The notes: a model not told the origin generated them from the letters alone. DNA of 64,000 bases from F23-B02 sp963620985 (GCA_963620985.1 CAVFCI010000002.1:28274-92273); one strand, 5' to 3'. Positions 22,465 through 31,972 are shown, counted from the stretch's first letter. A program made the numbers and translations.

Positions 22465-24854
22465 ATGCCCTCCGCATACTCTTTTATCGCGCGGTCGGCA
22501 GCGAATATGCCGGCCTCGGCAGTGTTTGTTATCGAAAGCCGTGCGCGCTCAGCCGGATCGGAGATGACCGAGTACATTCTGTCGTGGGTGTTGACGTAGT
22601 CGCGGTAATCCGCGCAGAGCATATACGGGTCGCCCTTGTACAGCAGGTTCGAGACAAGGTCGGAATAGCTCCTGCCGTCGGCAAAGCCGCGGCTTATCCT
22701 GTCAAGCACCGCGCCGAGCTCCGCGTCCTCGCGTGCATAGTGCTGCGGATCGTAGCCGGAGGCCTTGAGCGCGTTGACCTCGTCGGTTCTGAGGCCAAAG
22801 AGGAACATGTTCTTATCGCCCAGACGCTCATACATTTCGACGTTTGCGCCGTCGAGCGTGCCTATGGTCACGGCTCCGTTGAGCATGAGCTTCATGTTGC
22901 CCGTGCCGGAGGCCTCCTTGCCTGCTGTGGATATCTGCTCGGACACCTGAGCTGCGGGCATGAGCGCTTCCGCCGCCGAGACGCGGTAGTTTTCCATGAA
23001 GCAGACCTGAAGCTTGCCCTTGCACAGCGGGTCGCGGCTTATATCGTCAGCCAGCGAGCAGATGAGCTCGATGATGCGCTTTGCGGTGTAGTAGCCCGCG
23101 GCGGCCTTCGCGCCGAACACGAAGGAGCGCGGCGTGAACTCTGCGTTGGGGTCTTCGTGTATCTGCATTTGCAGGCGCGTTATGAGCATCGCGCACAAAA
23201 GCTGGCGCTTGTACTCATGCAGGCGCTTTACCTGAACGTCGAGTATCGCGTCGGGGTCGAGGGCAAAGCCGTCGTTTCTGGCAAGGAATTTTGCGAAATC
23301 GTATTTGTTCAGGCGCTTTATCTCGTTTACGCGGCGCTGAACGTCGGTATTTTCGGCATAGTCGAGAAGTCCGATGAGCTTTTCGGGCTTTGTGAGGTAC
23401 TCGTCGCCCTCCAAGAGCTCGCTTACAAGGCCGTGCAGACGCGGGTTTATCTGCGCGAGCCAGCGGCGGTGGTCGATGCCGTTGGTGACGTAGGTAAAGC
23501 GCTCGGGGCGAAGCTGGCAGATGTCCTTGAAAAGGTCGGTTTTCAGTATCTCGCCGTGCAGGCCGGAAACGCCGTTTATCTTATAGCAGGCGGCAAGGCA
23601 GAGATTTGCCATGTGCACCTGTCCGTCGCGGATGATGAGGTTCTTGCCGACCTTCTCGCTGTTTCCGAACTCGGCAATGAGGTAGTCGCACCAGCGGCGG
23701 TTTATCTCGCACAGTATCTCCCACACACGCGGCAGCAGCGTCTGCACGAGATCCTGCGGCCACTTTTCGAGCGCCTCGCTCATGACGGTGTGGTTCGTGT
23801 ACGCGACAGCCGCGCTCACCTGCTCCCACGCCTCGTCCCAGCCGAGGCCGTAGTCGTCCATCATGATTCGCATGAGCTCGGGGATGACCAGCGCCGGATG
23901 AGTGTCGTTTATCTGGATCGCGTGGTGCTTTGAAAAGCTCTTTATATCGCCGAAGCGCTTCATGTGGGTCTTTATGATAGACTGCGCCGTGGCCGAGAGG
24001 AAGAAATACTGCTGCTTCAAGCGCAGGGTCTTGCCCTCGATGTGGTCGTCGGCGGGGTACAGCACCTTGGTTATTACCTCGCTCATCGTGCGCTGTTCAA
24101 GGCTCTTTACATACTCGCCCTCGGAGAAGAGGTACATATCAAGTGCGCTCGTGCTCCTTGCGTCCCACAGGCGCAGGATATTGACCTCGTTGCCGCCGTA
24201 GCCGGCTATGAGCATATCGCGCGGAACGGCGGTGACGGTCTGATAGCCGGTGTGCTCGGCGTGGTATCTTCCGAAGCTGTCCCAGCGCGGGGAGATCGTG
24301 CCTCCGAAGCGCACCTCGACGGCCTCGTCGTTGCGCGATACCAGCCAGCTTTCAGCCGCCGAGCGCCAGTCGTCGGCGACCTCCGTCTGTCTGCCGTCAA
24401 CGATTTTCTGGCGGAAGATGCCCAGCTCGTAGCACAGCGAATAGCCCGTTGCCGGAACGCCGAGCGTAGCCAGCGAGTCCATATAGCAGGCGGCAAGCCT
24501 GCCGAGGCCGCCGTTGCCGAGCCCTGCGTCGTTTTCCGCCTCGAATATATCCGCGGCGCTGCGCCCGAGATCCTCCAGTGCGCCGGTAAGCGCGTCGGCT
24601 ATTCCGAGGTTGAATGCATTTTTCATGAGGCTGCGCCCCATGAGGAATTCCATGGACAGATAGTGTACCTCGCGCTCGGGGCATCTTGTTTCCTCGACGG
24701 CGAGCAGTCTGCTCATTATCTCGCGGATGACGATGGCGCTTGCCTGAAATACCTGATCGTCGGTCGCGGTTTTTGCTGTTACGGCGAAGTGTGCGCAGAG
24801 CTTATCTTCTATTGCGCTGCGCACCTCATCGCGTGAGATCTGGCTTGTGAACAT
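22446..24854 (-). CDS. glgP: Glycogen/starch phosphorylase
   Basis: 802-residue GT35 enzyme releasing glucose-1-phosphate from glycogen. Markers: YLSMEFLMGRSL, GLGNGGLGRLAACY, QINDTHPALVIPELMR, YTNHTVMSEALEKWP, and the PLP site EASGTGNMKLMLNGA with Lys655. Full length and no missing catalytic motifs. 16 nt downstream of glgD in the same direction; together with glgC and glgD it lets the cell both make and degrade glycogen. No glgA or glgB is in the window. Confidence 0.97.
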   Translation of the reverse strand: MFTSQISRDEVRSAIEDKLCAHFAVTAKTATDDQVFQASAIVIREIMSRLLAVEETRCPEREVHYLSMEFLMGRSLMKNAFNLGIADALTGALEDLGRSAADIFEAENDAGLGNGGLGRLAACYMDSLATLGVPATGYSLCYELGIFRQKIVDGRQTEVADDWRSAAESWLVSRNDEAVEVRFGGTISPRWDSFGRYHAEHTGYQTVTAVPRDMLIAGYGGNEVNILRLWDARSTSALDMYLFSEGEYVKSLEQRTMSEVITKVLYPADDHIEGKTLRLKQQYFFLSATAQSIIKTHMKRFGDIKSFSKHHAIQINDTHPALVIPELMRIMMDDYGLGWDEAWEQVSAAVAYTNHTVMSEALEKWPQDLVQTLLPRVWEILCEINRRWCDYLIAEFGNSEKVGKNLIIRDGQVHMANLCLAACYKINGVSGLHGEILKTDLFKDICQLRPERFTYVTNGIDHRRWLAQINPRLHGLVSELLEGDEYLTKPEKLIGLLDYAENTDVQRRVNEIKRLNKYDFAKFLARNDGFALDPDAILDVQVKRLHEYKRQLLCAMLITRLQMQIHEDPNAEFTPRSFVFGAKAAAGYYTAKRIIELICSLADDISRDPLCKGKLQVCFMENYRVSAAEALMPAAQVSEQISTAGKEASGTGNMKLMLNGAVTIGTLDGANVEMYERLGDKNMFLFGLRTDEVNALKASGYDPQHYAREDAELGAVLDRISRGFADGRSYSDLVSNLLYKGDPYMLCADYRDYVNTHDRMYSVISDPAERARLSITNTAEAGIFAADRAIKEYAEGIWGIRL

Positions 24855-24870
24855 ATTCTGTGATTACTCC

Positions 24871-25983
24871 TTAGATTTTTGTCCCCTTAGGGAGCACTAC
24901 CGGCAGCTTCTCACTGCCCATTATGGTCTGAAACGGCGAGACGCTCGACAGCTTGTCGGCAATGACGTTTTTCATGATAACGCCCTCGCCTATCTCCGTT
25001 CCGCGCATGAGCACGCAGCCGGAAAGCTTCGCGCCCCTGCTTATGCGCACATCGGAGGAGAGAATGCAGTTTTCGATCTCCCCTTCTATTATGCAGCCGT
25101 CGGCAACAAGGCTGTTTTTTGCGCTCGAGCCCTCGGCGTAATAGCTGCTGACATCCTCGTGGGTCTTCGTGCGCACGGGGCGCTCGGGCGGGAAGAGCTC
25201 GGCGCGGTATTCCGCCGAGAGCATATCCATGTTCGCCCTGAAATATGCCTCGGTGCCCATGATGCGCTTGCCGTAGCCGCGGTGGAAGCAGATATTCACC
25301 TTTCCTCCGGCGGCGAGATAATCGCCTATTGCGTCGCGGTGGAAGTGATAGCGGTTGGACGCAGCGCAGGCATCCATCATGTCGAGCAGCAGCTGCTTTG
25401 ATATTATATACGCCTCAAGCGAGGCCGTGCCCTCTCCGGCGGCGGTCTGATTGAAGATCATGCCGCGCGCGAAGCCGTCGTCATCGACGATATAGCGGTG
25501 GTGCTTATAGTCGGGCGTTGTGCCGGTGCATATGGCGCTTATTTCCGCGCCCGATGCAAGATGCTGCCGTATCGCCTCGCGCAGGTCTATATTGGCCGCG
25601 GTGTTGCCGTGCATCATGACTATGTATTTGGCATTGATGTCTTTCACATAGGTTGATACGGCGTTTAACGCCTCTATCGTGCCGGTGTAATCGCCCCTGT
25701 GGTACTCCGGCAGACCGAAGGGCGGCAGCATGCGCAGACCGCCTATCCTGCGTCCCATATCCCAGTCCTTGCCGCTGGCAAGGTGATCCAGAAGCGACTG
25801 ATAGTCGCGGCGCATGATAACGCCGACATCGTGTATGCCCGCGTTCATCAGAGACGACAGCGCAAAGTCTATAAGCCTGTATCTTCCGCAGAACGGAAGC
25901 GAGGATGCCGTGCGGCGGCGGACAAGCTCACCTAACTCGGGCACTGCGCCGTAAGCAAAGATTATTCCGTGAAAATCGCTCAT
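24871..25983 (-). CDS. glgD: GlgD, regulatory subunit-like ADP-glucose pyrophosphorylase
   Basis: 370 residues from ATG 25983 (GAGGAGGTCTGAAA before it). Nucleotidyltransferase fold with RRRTASSLPFCGRYRLIDFALS, where the catalytic GGxGxRL loop of GlgC is replaced by FAYGAVPELGELV, the hallmark of GlgD. C-terminal left-handed beta-helix (SLVADGCIIEGEIENCILSS). GlgD raises activity of GlgC in the GlgCD heteromer of Firmicutes. A longer reading frame upstream overlaps glgC and is a shadow. It begins 2 nt after the glgC stop. Confidence 0.95.
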   Translation of the reverse strand: MSDFHGIIFAYGAVPELGELVRRRTASSLPFCGRYRLIDFALSSLMNAGIHDVGVIMRRDYQSLLDHLASGKDWDMGRRIGGLRMLPPFGLPEYHRGDYTGTIEALNAVSTYVKDINAKYIVMMHGNTAANIDLREAIRQHLASGAEISAICTGTTPDYKHHRYIVDDDGFARGMIFNQTAAGEGTASLEAYIISKQLLLDMMDACAASNRYHFHRDAIGDYLAAGGKVNICFHRGYGKRIMGTEAYFRANMDMLSAEYRAELFPPERPVRTKTHEDVSSYYAEGSSAKNSLVADGCIIEGEIENCILSSDVRISRGAKLSGCVLMRGTEIGEGVIMKNVIADKLSSVSPFQTIMGSEKLPVVLPKGTKI

Positions 25984-25985
25984 TT

Positions 25986-27179
25986 TCAGACCTCCTCGCT
26001 CTTGTATATCATTGCGCCCGCTTTTACGCAGGCATTTTCCCTTATATCTATCCTCGAGCCGCAGGTCGCGACGCCCCAGTCGTCGCTTCCGTCTGGCGGA
26101 GCTCCGACATGTGCTCCCGAGCGGATAACGGTCTGCTCGCCTATGATGGCGTACTCGACCGTCGCGCCGCTTTCGACCTTCGCACCGGGCATCAGCACAG
26201 AGTAGAGCACCCTTGCGCCCTTTTCGACCACTGCCGAGGAGGAGAGCACGGAGTTTTCGACCTCTCCCTCTATCGTACAGCCCTCGGTCACGATGGAATG
26301 CACAACCTTCGCGGCGGTGCCAACATAGTGCGGCGGCTGCGCGACGCTTCTCGAGCGTATCGGCCAGCTCGGATCGTAGAGGTTTATAAGCGTTGTGGAC
26401 AGCATATCCATGTTCGCATCCCACAGGCTCGTTATCGTGCCGACATCGCGCCAGTAGCCGTCAAAGCGGTACGGCCAGAGCTTTTCACCGGCGCGGAGCA
26501 TGTTGGGGATTATATTCTTTCCGAAGTCCTTGCTCGAGTTCGGGTCGTTCTCGTCCTCGATCAGGTACTTGCGAAGCTTTTTCCAGTTAAATATATATAT
26601 GCCCATGGAGGCCAGATCGCTCTTGGGCTGCTTGGGCTTTTCCTCGAACTGCTCGATATAGCCGTCCGCGCCGAGGTTCATGATGCCGAAGCGCGTGGCC
26701 TCCTCCATCGAGACCTGCAAAACAGCTATCGTACAGGCAGCATCCTTTGCTATGTGCTCGCGCAGCATCTTTGAGTAGTCCATCTTATAGATGTGGTCAC
26801 CCGAGAGGATAAGGACATTGTCGGGATCGTACATCTCGATAAAGCCGATGTTCTGGTAAATGGCGTTTGCCGTGCCGGAAAACCACGAGCCTGTCTCACC
26901 GGCAGTCTGATAGGGCGGGAGGATGAACACTCCGCCGTCGGTAGAATCGAGATCCCATGGCTGTCCGCCTCCGATGTAGCTGTTGAGCTGAAGCGGACGG
27001 TACTGCGTGAGTACGCCCACTGTGTCTATTCCGGAGTTTGCGCAGTTTGACAGCGGGAAGTCTATTATGCGGTATTTGCCGCCGAAGGGCATATTGGGCT
27101 TTGCCACGTCCTGCGTAAGGGCGTAAAGCCTTGAGCCCTGACCTCCGGCAAGGAGCATTGCTATGCAGCTTTTCTTCAT
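25986..27179 (-). CDS. glgC: Glucose-1-phosphate adenylyltransferase
   Basis: Makes ADP-glucose from glucose-1-phosphate and ATP. 397 residues from ATG 27179. Catalytic loop LLAGGQGSRLYALTQDVAKP, FGGKYRIIDFPLSNC, LSGDHIYKMDYSKML, FEEKPKQPKSDLASMGIYIF, DVGTITSLWDANM; beta-helix domain to the end. First of glgC-glgD-glgP-kinase, with pth and prs upstream on the same strand. Confidence 0.97.
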   Translation of the reverse strand: MKKSCIAMLLAGGQGSRLYALTQDVAKPNMPFGGKYRIIDFPLSNCANSGIDTVGVLTQYRPLQLNSYIGGGQPWDLDSTDGGVFILPPYQTAGETGSWFSGTANAIYQNIGFIEMYDPDNVLILSGDHIYKMDYSKMLREHIAKDAACTIAVLQVSMEEATRFGIMNLGADGYIEQFEEKPKQPKSDLASMGIYIFNWKKLRKYLIEDENDPNSSKDFGKNIIPNMLRAGEKLWPYRFDGYWRDVGTITSLWDANMDMLSTTLINLYDPSWPIRSRSVAQPPHYVGTAAKVVHSIVTEGCTIEGEVENSVLSSSAVVEKGARVLYSVLMPGAKVESGATVEYAIIGEQTVIRSGAHVGAPPDGSDDWGVATCGSRIDIRENACVKAGAMIYKSEEV

Positions 27180-27221
27180 GTCATCCGTCCTTTCTGAACA
27201 TCCTTTTTCGTTAAATAGCAA

Positions 27222-27257
27222 AATGACGGCAAAGTGCCGAGCCGCCCTGCCGTCATT
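27222..27257 (-). terminator. Hairpin between pth and glgC
   Basis: 10-bp stem AATGACGGCA/TGCCGTCATT with a 16-nt loop; the following minus-strand sequence (TTGCTATTT) is only moderately T-rich, so read-through into glgC is likely. Confidence 0.45.
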
Positions 27258-27269
27258 GCACAGGGCATA

Positions 27270-27863
27270 CTAACCCTTTGTATTATACTTATTCATCGCT
27301 CTGTCCGCGCCCTCGGTTATATAGCTCTCGACGGCATCAGCCGCTCTTTTTGCCGCGGCCTCCATGTCGGCTGCGTCCTGCCCCTTGAAGGCGGCAAGCA
27401 CCCAGTCGGCCATATCGTAATCCGGATGCGGCGGAGCTCCGACTCCGAGCCGGATGCGCGGAAACTGATCCGTCCCGAGCCGTGCAATGATGCTTTTGAG
27501 CCCGTTGTGCCCCCCTGCCGAGCCGCCGCGCCGTATGCGGAGCCTGCCGATGGGCAGCGCCGTTTCGTCGGACACGACTATGACGCGCTCTGGCGGCACC
27601 TTGTAAAATTTCGCCGCCTGAGCTATCGCGTCGCCGGACAGGTTCATATACGTCTGCGGCTTCATGAGCAGTACCTTGTGCGAGCCGAGCTCGACGGTCT
27701 GCGTAAGTGCCCTGAAGCGCATTTTGTTTATGCGCACGCCGAGCTTCTTTTCCATGGCGTCAGCCGCCATAAAGCCTGCATTGTGCCTTGTTCCGTTGTA
27801 TTTAAGTCCGGGGTTTCCGAGGAATGCAGCGATCCACTCGACCCCGCCTTTGGAGAAAAACAT
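27270..27863 (-). CDS. pth: Peptidyl-tRNA hydrolase
   Basis: Recycles tRNA from drop-off peptidyl-tRNA. GNPGLKYNGTRHNAGF carries the catalytic His and NPG motif; KPQTYMNLSG and SAGGHNGLKSI are conserved; the catalytic Asp is in VVSDETALPIG, where the family more often has a DDLDLP-like sequence. About 197 residues. ATG 27863 immediately follows the prs stop, so prs-pth are cotranscribed as in many Firmicutes. Confidence 0.95.
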   Translation of the reverse strand: MFFSKGGVEWIAAFLGNPGLKYNGTRHNAGFMAADAMEKKLGVRINKMRFRALTQTVELGSHKVLLMKPQTYMNLSGDAIAQAAKFYKVPPERVIVVSDETALPIGRLRIRRGGSAGGHNGLKSIIARLGTDQFPRIRLGVGAPPHPDYDMADWVLAAFKGQDAADMEAAAKRAADAVESYITEGADRAMNKYNTKG

Positions 27864-27864
27864 T

Positions 27865-28827
27865 TTACTCAAACAGATTGGAGATGGATATCTCCTCGTA
27901 AACGCGCTGGATAGCCTCGGCAAACACCGGTGCTACGGACATGTACCTTATCTTGTCGCAGGCCTGTGCATTCTCGGGATACGGGATGGTGTCGAGAAGC
28001 AGCAGCTCCTTGATGCAGCTGTTTTCTATGCGCTCGATAGCAGGACCCGAGAGAACGCCGTGGCTTGCGCAGGCGAAGACCTCCTTCGCGCCGCCGATCT
28101 CGGAGATCGCCTTTGCCGCGCCGCACAGGGAGCCTGCGGTATCGACCATATCGTCGAGCAGGATGCAGGTCTTGCCCTCGACGTTGCCGATGATGTTCAT
28201 GACCTCGGACTGATTGGCCTTTTCGCGGCGCTTATCGACTATTGCCATGTTGCAGCCGAGCTTCAGGGAGAAATTGCGCGCACGGGCGGTGCTGCCGACA
28301 TCGGGGGATACGACCATGACGTCCTCGTTTTCCTTGCCGAAAACGTCGATGTAATGCTTTGCAAAGAGAGGCGCTCCGAAAAGATTGTCAACGGGGATAT
28401 CGAAAAAGCCCTGTATCTGGGCAGCGTGGAGATCCATGGTCAGGACGCGGTCTGCACCTGCGGCGGTGATAAGGTTTGCGACGAGCTTTGCGGAGATGGG
28501 GTCGCGGCTCTTGGCCTTGCGATCCTGACGGGCATAGCCGAAATACGGGATAACGGCGGTGATCCTGCCCGCCGACGCTCTGCGCATTGCGTCGATCATA
28601 ACAAGCAGCTCCATGAGGTTGTCGTTAACGGGCTTGCTGGTAGACTGAACGATGAAAACATCAGCGCCGCGAACAGGCTCGTGAACGGATATCGAGCACT
28701 CGCCGTCGGCAAAGTGCGAGCATGAGCAGTCGCCGAGGTTTTTGAAAAGTTGGTTGCATATCTGCTGTGCAAGCTTGGGATTGGAGTTGCCGGAGAATAC
28801 CTTTATCTCCTTGCCGTGAGAAATCAT
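27865..28827 (-). CDS. prs: Ribose-phosphate pyrophosphokinase
   Basis: Makes PRPP from ribose-5-phosphate and ATP. 320 residues: FSGNSNPKLAQQICNQL, FADGECSISVHEPVRGADVF, RIxxVIPYFGYARQDRK, MDLHAAQIQGFFDIPVDNL, VVSPDVGSTARAR, and PRPP loop ILLDDMVDTAGSL. Class I enzyme of normal layout. Starts at ATG 28827 after GAGGACGATT. Confidence 0.97.
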   Translation of the reverse strand: MISHGKEIKVFSGNSNPKLAQQICNQLFKNLGDCSCSHFADGECSISVHEPVRGADVFIVQSTSKPVNDNLMELLVMIDAMRRASAGRITAVIPYFGYARQDRKAKSRDPISAKLVANLITAAGADRVLTMDLHAAQIQGFFDIPVDNLFGAPLFAKHYIDVFGKENEDVMVVSPDVGSTARARNFSLKLGCNMAIVDKRREKANQSEVMNIIGNVEGKTCILLDDMVDTAGSLCGAAKAISEIGGAKEVFACASHGVLSGPAIERIENSCIKELLLLDTIPYPENAQACDKIRYMSVAPVFAEAIQRVYEEISISNLFE

Positions 28828-29008
28828 TTTTAATCGTCCTCTCTGTGTTTATTTCTTTTCCGCAGGGCTTTTACCCCATTATCTTTATCTATGTGATTAT
28901 ATCAAATATGCGTCCGTTTGAAAAGGGGCTTAATAGACAATTTTGTAACCTATTTGAACACTCTTCTGCATGGAAAAAACAAGGACAGCAAAAGCTGCCC
29001 TTGCGATT

Positions 29009-29200
29009 TTAGTTAAGCGGCATTATGTCGAGTGCCGATCTTAATGCATTTATTTTGTTTTCGATATCATAGGACGCAAAAAAGATGTCCTTTATCCTCT
29101 GCACTTCGCCGCCGGTCACAAAGCCCGCAAGTATGCAGAGCGCGCCCAGTATCAGCGCTATGAGCGCAACGGCAGATATGACCTTCCATGCCTTATCCAT
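29009..29200 (-). CDS. Small single-span membrane protein
   Basis: 63 residues from ATG 29200, overlapping the end of the upstream DUF1700-like gene by 8 nt. One hydrophobic helix (VISAVALIALILGALCILAGFV, first part quoted in two overlapping halves of the same segment) at about residues 7-28, then a short helical tail (EVQRIKDIFFASYDIENKI). Overlap implies translational coupling with the upstream membrane protein and a shared function, which is unknown. Confidence 0.6.
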   Translation of the reverse strand: MDKAWKVISAVALIALILGALCILAGFVTGGEVQRIKDIFFASYDIENKINALRSALDIMPLN

Positions 29201-30368
29201 TGACCGGCACCTCCTTGACGCAAAGCCTTCTTCCGAGCGACACAAGGCCGCCGGCTATTCCGCTTATGCCGCGCATGAGCATGAGTATGCCGAGCCACAG
29301 CAGGATGAGCGCAGCGGCAAACGCAATGAGCACCGCGCCGGCGCACAGCATTATATCCGCAAATATCACAAGCGACGAGAACGCAAACGCCATGAGCTTC
29401 GCGCCTGCCGCTATCACCAGAACGCCGAGTCCCAGCAGCACGAGCGTGAGCACAACAGACAGCGCCAGCAGCACAAGTCCTACGGGTATCGCAAATATCA
29501 GATACAGGATAAGCAGCGCGACATTTGTCTTGTACCGCGTCTCTTCGGCGGGAAGAGACTCACTCTCGGGCTCCTCAAAAAATATCTCCGCTTCGGCCTC
29601 AGGCTCTTCCTGAGCCTGCACCGCCTCGGTCTCGTCAGCAGGAGTTTCCTCGGAGGGCTCTTCCTCCTCAGGCTCCGCTTCCGGCTCCTCCGCCGGAGCT
29701 TCCTCGACCGCGGTCTCCTCCTCGGCTTCCTCGGAGGGCTCTTCCACGGCTTCGGTCTGCTCCTCCGTCTCAGTCTCGGTCTCAGCACCTTCTGTCTCGG
29801 CAGGCTCGGCCTCCTCCGGCTTTTCGGACTCTTCGTCCTCCTTTGCGGGGGCTTCCTCCGCCTGTTCGGGCTCGGCAGGCTCCTCCGCTGCACCGGCAGC
29901 CTCCGTGACCGCTTCCTCCTCCGACGGCTCAGGCTCGGGAGCCGTCTCGGGCACGGCAGGAGAAACCGGCTCGTCAAAGAACATGGGCTTGTACTCCACG
30001 CCCTCCTCTGCTGCCTTCTCGCGGCGGATCTCCTCGATTATATCCGCATACGAAAGTCCTGTATCGACCGTCTGCGGCTTTTCCTTTTCCTTTTTTACGG
30101 GAGTTACGATCAGGTGCTCGGCTGCGGGTCTGTCGGCCTTGGAATCGGCCTCGACCGCGAGCTTGCGCTCGGAGCGCCTATAGGTCCGTGAAATCGTAAC
30201 GGCAAGCTTTGTCGGCGAGCCGAAGCTTTCGAGCAGCGCCTGCTCATCCTCGGCCTCGTCCAGCATTTTGTTGTACTGCGCAAGGATATCTTCCTTATCC
30301 TCCTTGAACATGAACGCCAGAAGCTTTGAAAGCTCTGCCATGTATCTCTGCCTGTTGATATGCGTCAC
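29193..30368 (-). CDS. DUF1700-like membrane protein with long Glu/Pro-rich linker
   Basis: Residues about 1-75 resemble the DUF1700/HAAS cytosolic domain (YMAELSKLLAFM, EDILAQYNKMLDEAEDEQALLESFGSP, first quoted part only as motif). Residues about 125-285 are a low-complexity Glu/Ala/Pro/Thr-rich acidic linker. Four to five membrane segments follow (about 288-378). DUF1700 proteins often work with PadR-like repressors, none of which is nearby. The start is uncertain: GTG 30368 overlaps the only good ribosome site; ATC 30359 is ideally spaced from it; ATG 30341 is 25 nt away. Acidic linker length may vary between strains. Confidence 0.7.
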   Translation of the reverse strand: MTHINRQRYMAELSKLLAFMFKEDKEDILAQYNKMLDEAEDEQALLESFGSPTKLAVTISRTYRRSERKLAVEADSKADRPAAEHLIVTPVKKEKEKPQTVDTGLSYADIIEEIRREKAAEEGVEYKPMFFDEPVSPAVPETAPEPEPSEEEAVTEAAGAAEEPAEPEQAEEAPAKEDEESEKPEEAEPAETEGAETETETEEQTEAVEEPSEEAEEETAVEEAPAEEPEAEPEEEEPSEETPADETEAVQAQEEPEAEAEIFFEEPESESLPAEETRYKTNVALLILYLIFAIPVGLVLLALSVVLTLVLLGLGVLVIAAGAKLMAFAFSSLVIFADIMLCAGAVLIAFAAALILLWLGILMLMRGISGIAGGLVSLGRRLCVKEVPVNG

Positions 30369-30460
30369 CTCCGAAGGGTTTCTGAAAATAAATCCTCTGA
30401 ATCTACACTATTATAGTCAGAAAGTTCACGCAGGTCAAGATTTTTTCTATTAACAGAATA

Positions 30461-30489
30461 TTGACAAGACCTGCCTTGTCCGATAAAAT
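30461..30489 (+). promoter_or_regulatory. proS promoter
   Basis: TTGACA (30461-30466), 17-nt spacer, TAAAAT (30484-30489). Confidence 0.7.
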
Positions 30490-30522
30490 AACTAAGTTAT
30501 TATATGTTAAGGAGACAAGACC

Positions 30523-31959
30523 ATGGCAAAGGATAAAAAAGTTGAACAGATAACCGATATGGAGCAGGATTTCGCCCAGTGGTTCACCGACGTATGCACG
30601 AAGGCGGAGCTGGTCGATTACTCCGGCGTTAAGGGACTTTTCATCCTGCGTCCATACGGCTATGCCATTTGGGAGAATATACAGAAGGAGCTCGACAGGA
30701 TGTTCAAGGAGGGCGGACACGAAAACGTATCCATGCCCCTGCTCATACCCGAGAGCCTGCTTCAGAAGGAAAAGGATCACGTCGAGGGCTTCGCGCCCGA
30801 GTGCGCATGGGTAACGGTCGGCGGCTCGGAGGAGCTGCCGGAGAGGCTGTGCATCCGCCCGACCTCCGAGACGCTTTTCTGCGACCACTGGAGCCACACG
30901 GTGCACTCCTGGCGCGATCTGCCGATGCTGTACAACCAGTGGTGCTCCGTGCTCCGCTGGGAGAAGACTACCCGTCCCTTCCTGCGCGGCAGAGAATTTC
31001 TCTGGCAGGAGGGTCACACCCTGCACGAGACCGAGGCCGAGGCACGCGAGGAAACGCTGCATCAGCTTGAGGTCTATGCTGACCTGTGCGAAAACTATCT
31101 CGCCATGCCCGTTATCCGCGGCAACAAGACCGAGAAGGAGAAGTTCGCCGGCGCTGTCAACACCTACACCATCGAGTGCATGATGCACGACCGCAAGGCG
31201 CTCCAGTCCGGCACGAGCCACTACTTCGGCACGGGCTTTGCCGAGCAGTTCAATATCACCTTCACCGACCGCGAGAATAAGCAGCAGCATCCGCATCAGA
31301 CCTCCTGGGGTCTGTCCACCCGCGTCATCGGCGGAATCATCATGACCCACGGCGACAATAACGGCCTCGTCCTGCCTCCGCGCATCGCGCCCGTGCAGGT
31401 CATCGTCGTCCCCGTCGCGCAGCACAAGGAGGGTGTCACCGAGAAGGCAAACGAACTGTACGCCGCTCTCAAGGCGGCGGGCATCCGCGTCAAGATAGAT
31501 CTCAGCGACAACAGCCTCGGCTGGAAGTGTGCGCAGTACGAGATGAAGGGCGTTCCCCTGCGCATTGAGATCGGCCCGCGTGATATCGAAAACGGCGTGT
31601 GCATGGCCGTAAGGCGCGATAACGGCGAGAAGACCTCCGTTGCGCTCTCGGAGCTGTGCCAGAAGGTTCCCGAGCTGCTCGATGCCGTACAGCAGGGTCT
31701 GTTCGACAAGGCCAAGAAGAACCTCGACGAGCACATTTTTGAGGCGCACTCCCTTGAGGAGGCAAAGCAGCTTCAGGAGGAAAAGGGCGGCTTCATAAAG
31801 ACCATGTGGTGCGGCGAGCTCGAATGCGAAATGAAGATGAAGGAGCAGGCGGGCATGTCCTCGCGCTGCATCCCCTTCGAGCAGGAAGACCTCGGCGATA
31901 CCTGCCCCATCTGCGGCAGGAAGGCAAAGCACATGATCTACTGGGGCGTAGCGTACTAA
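30523..31959 (+). CDS. proS: Prolyl-tRNA synthetase (short, ProS type 3)
   Basis: 478-residue class II synthetase without the large editing insertion. Motif 2 region WRDLPMLYNQWCSVLRWE with KTTRPFLRGREFLWQEGH; motif 3 in THGDNNGLVLPPRIAP; class-II anticodon domain (VIVVPVAQHKEGV). It has the eukaryote/archaea-like C-terminal zinc-binding region (EDLGDTCPICGRKAKHMIYWGVAY split here as CPICG) and ends in Tyr. This type is common in Clostridia. Ribosome site AAGGAGAC. Monocistronic with its own promoter and terminator. Confidence 0.96.
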   Translation: MAKDKKVEQITDMEQDFAQWFTDVCTKAELVDYSGVKGLFILRPYGYAIWENIQKELDRMFKEGGHENVSMPLLIPESLLQKEKDHVEGFAPECAWVTVGGSEELPERLCIRPTSETLFCDHWSHTVHSWRDLPMLYNQWCSVLRWEKTTRPFLRGREFLWQEGHTLHETEAEAREETLHQLEVYADLCENYLAMPVIRGNKTEKEKFAGAVNTYTIECMMHDRKALQSGTSHYFGTGFAEQFNITFTDRENKQQHPHQTSWGLSTRVIGGIIMTHGDNNGLVLPPRIAPVQVIVVPVAQHKEGVTEKANELYAALKAAGIRVKIDLSDNSLGWKCAQYEMKGVPLRIEIGPRDIENGVCMAVRRDNGEKTSVALSELCQKVPELLDAVQQGLFDKAKKNLDEHIFEAHSLEEAKQLQEEKGGFIKTMWCGELECEMKMKEQAGMSSRCIPFEQEDLGDTCPICGRKAKHMIYWGVAY

Positions 31960-31972
31960 GGCATAAATATCA

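Noticed and set aside
22377..23933. 518-codon open frame on the plus strand inside glgP
   Set aside because: Antisense of glgP, whose motifs and length are unambiguous.
25984..26424. Long upstream extension of glgD
   Set aside because: Overlaps glgC in another frame; the GAGGAGG ribosome site and MSDFHG start fix glgD at 25983.
30403..31932. 509-codon minus-strand frame opposite proS
   Set aside because: Shadow of proS with no recognisable domain.
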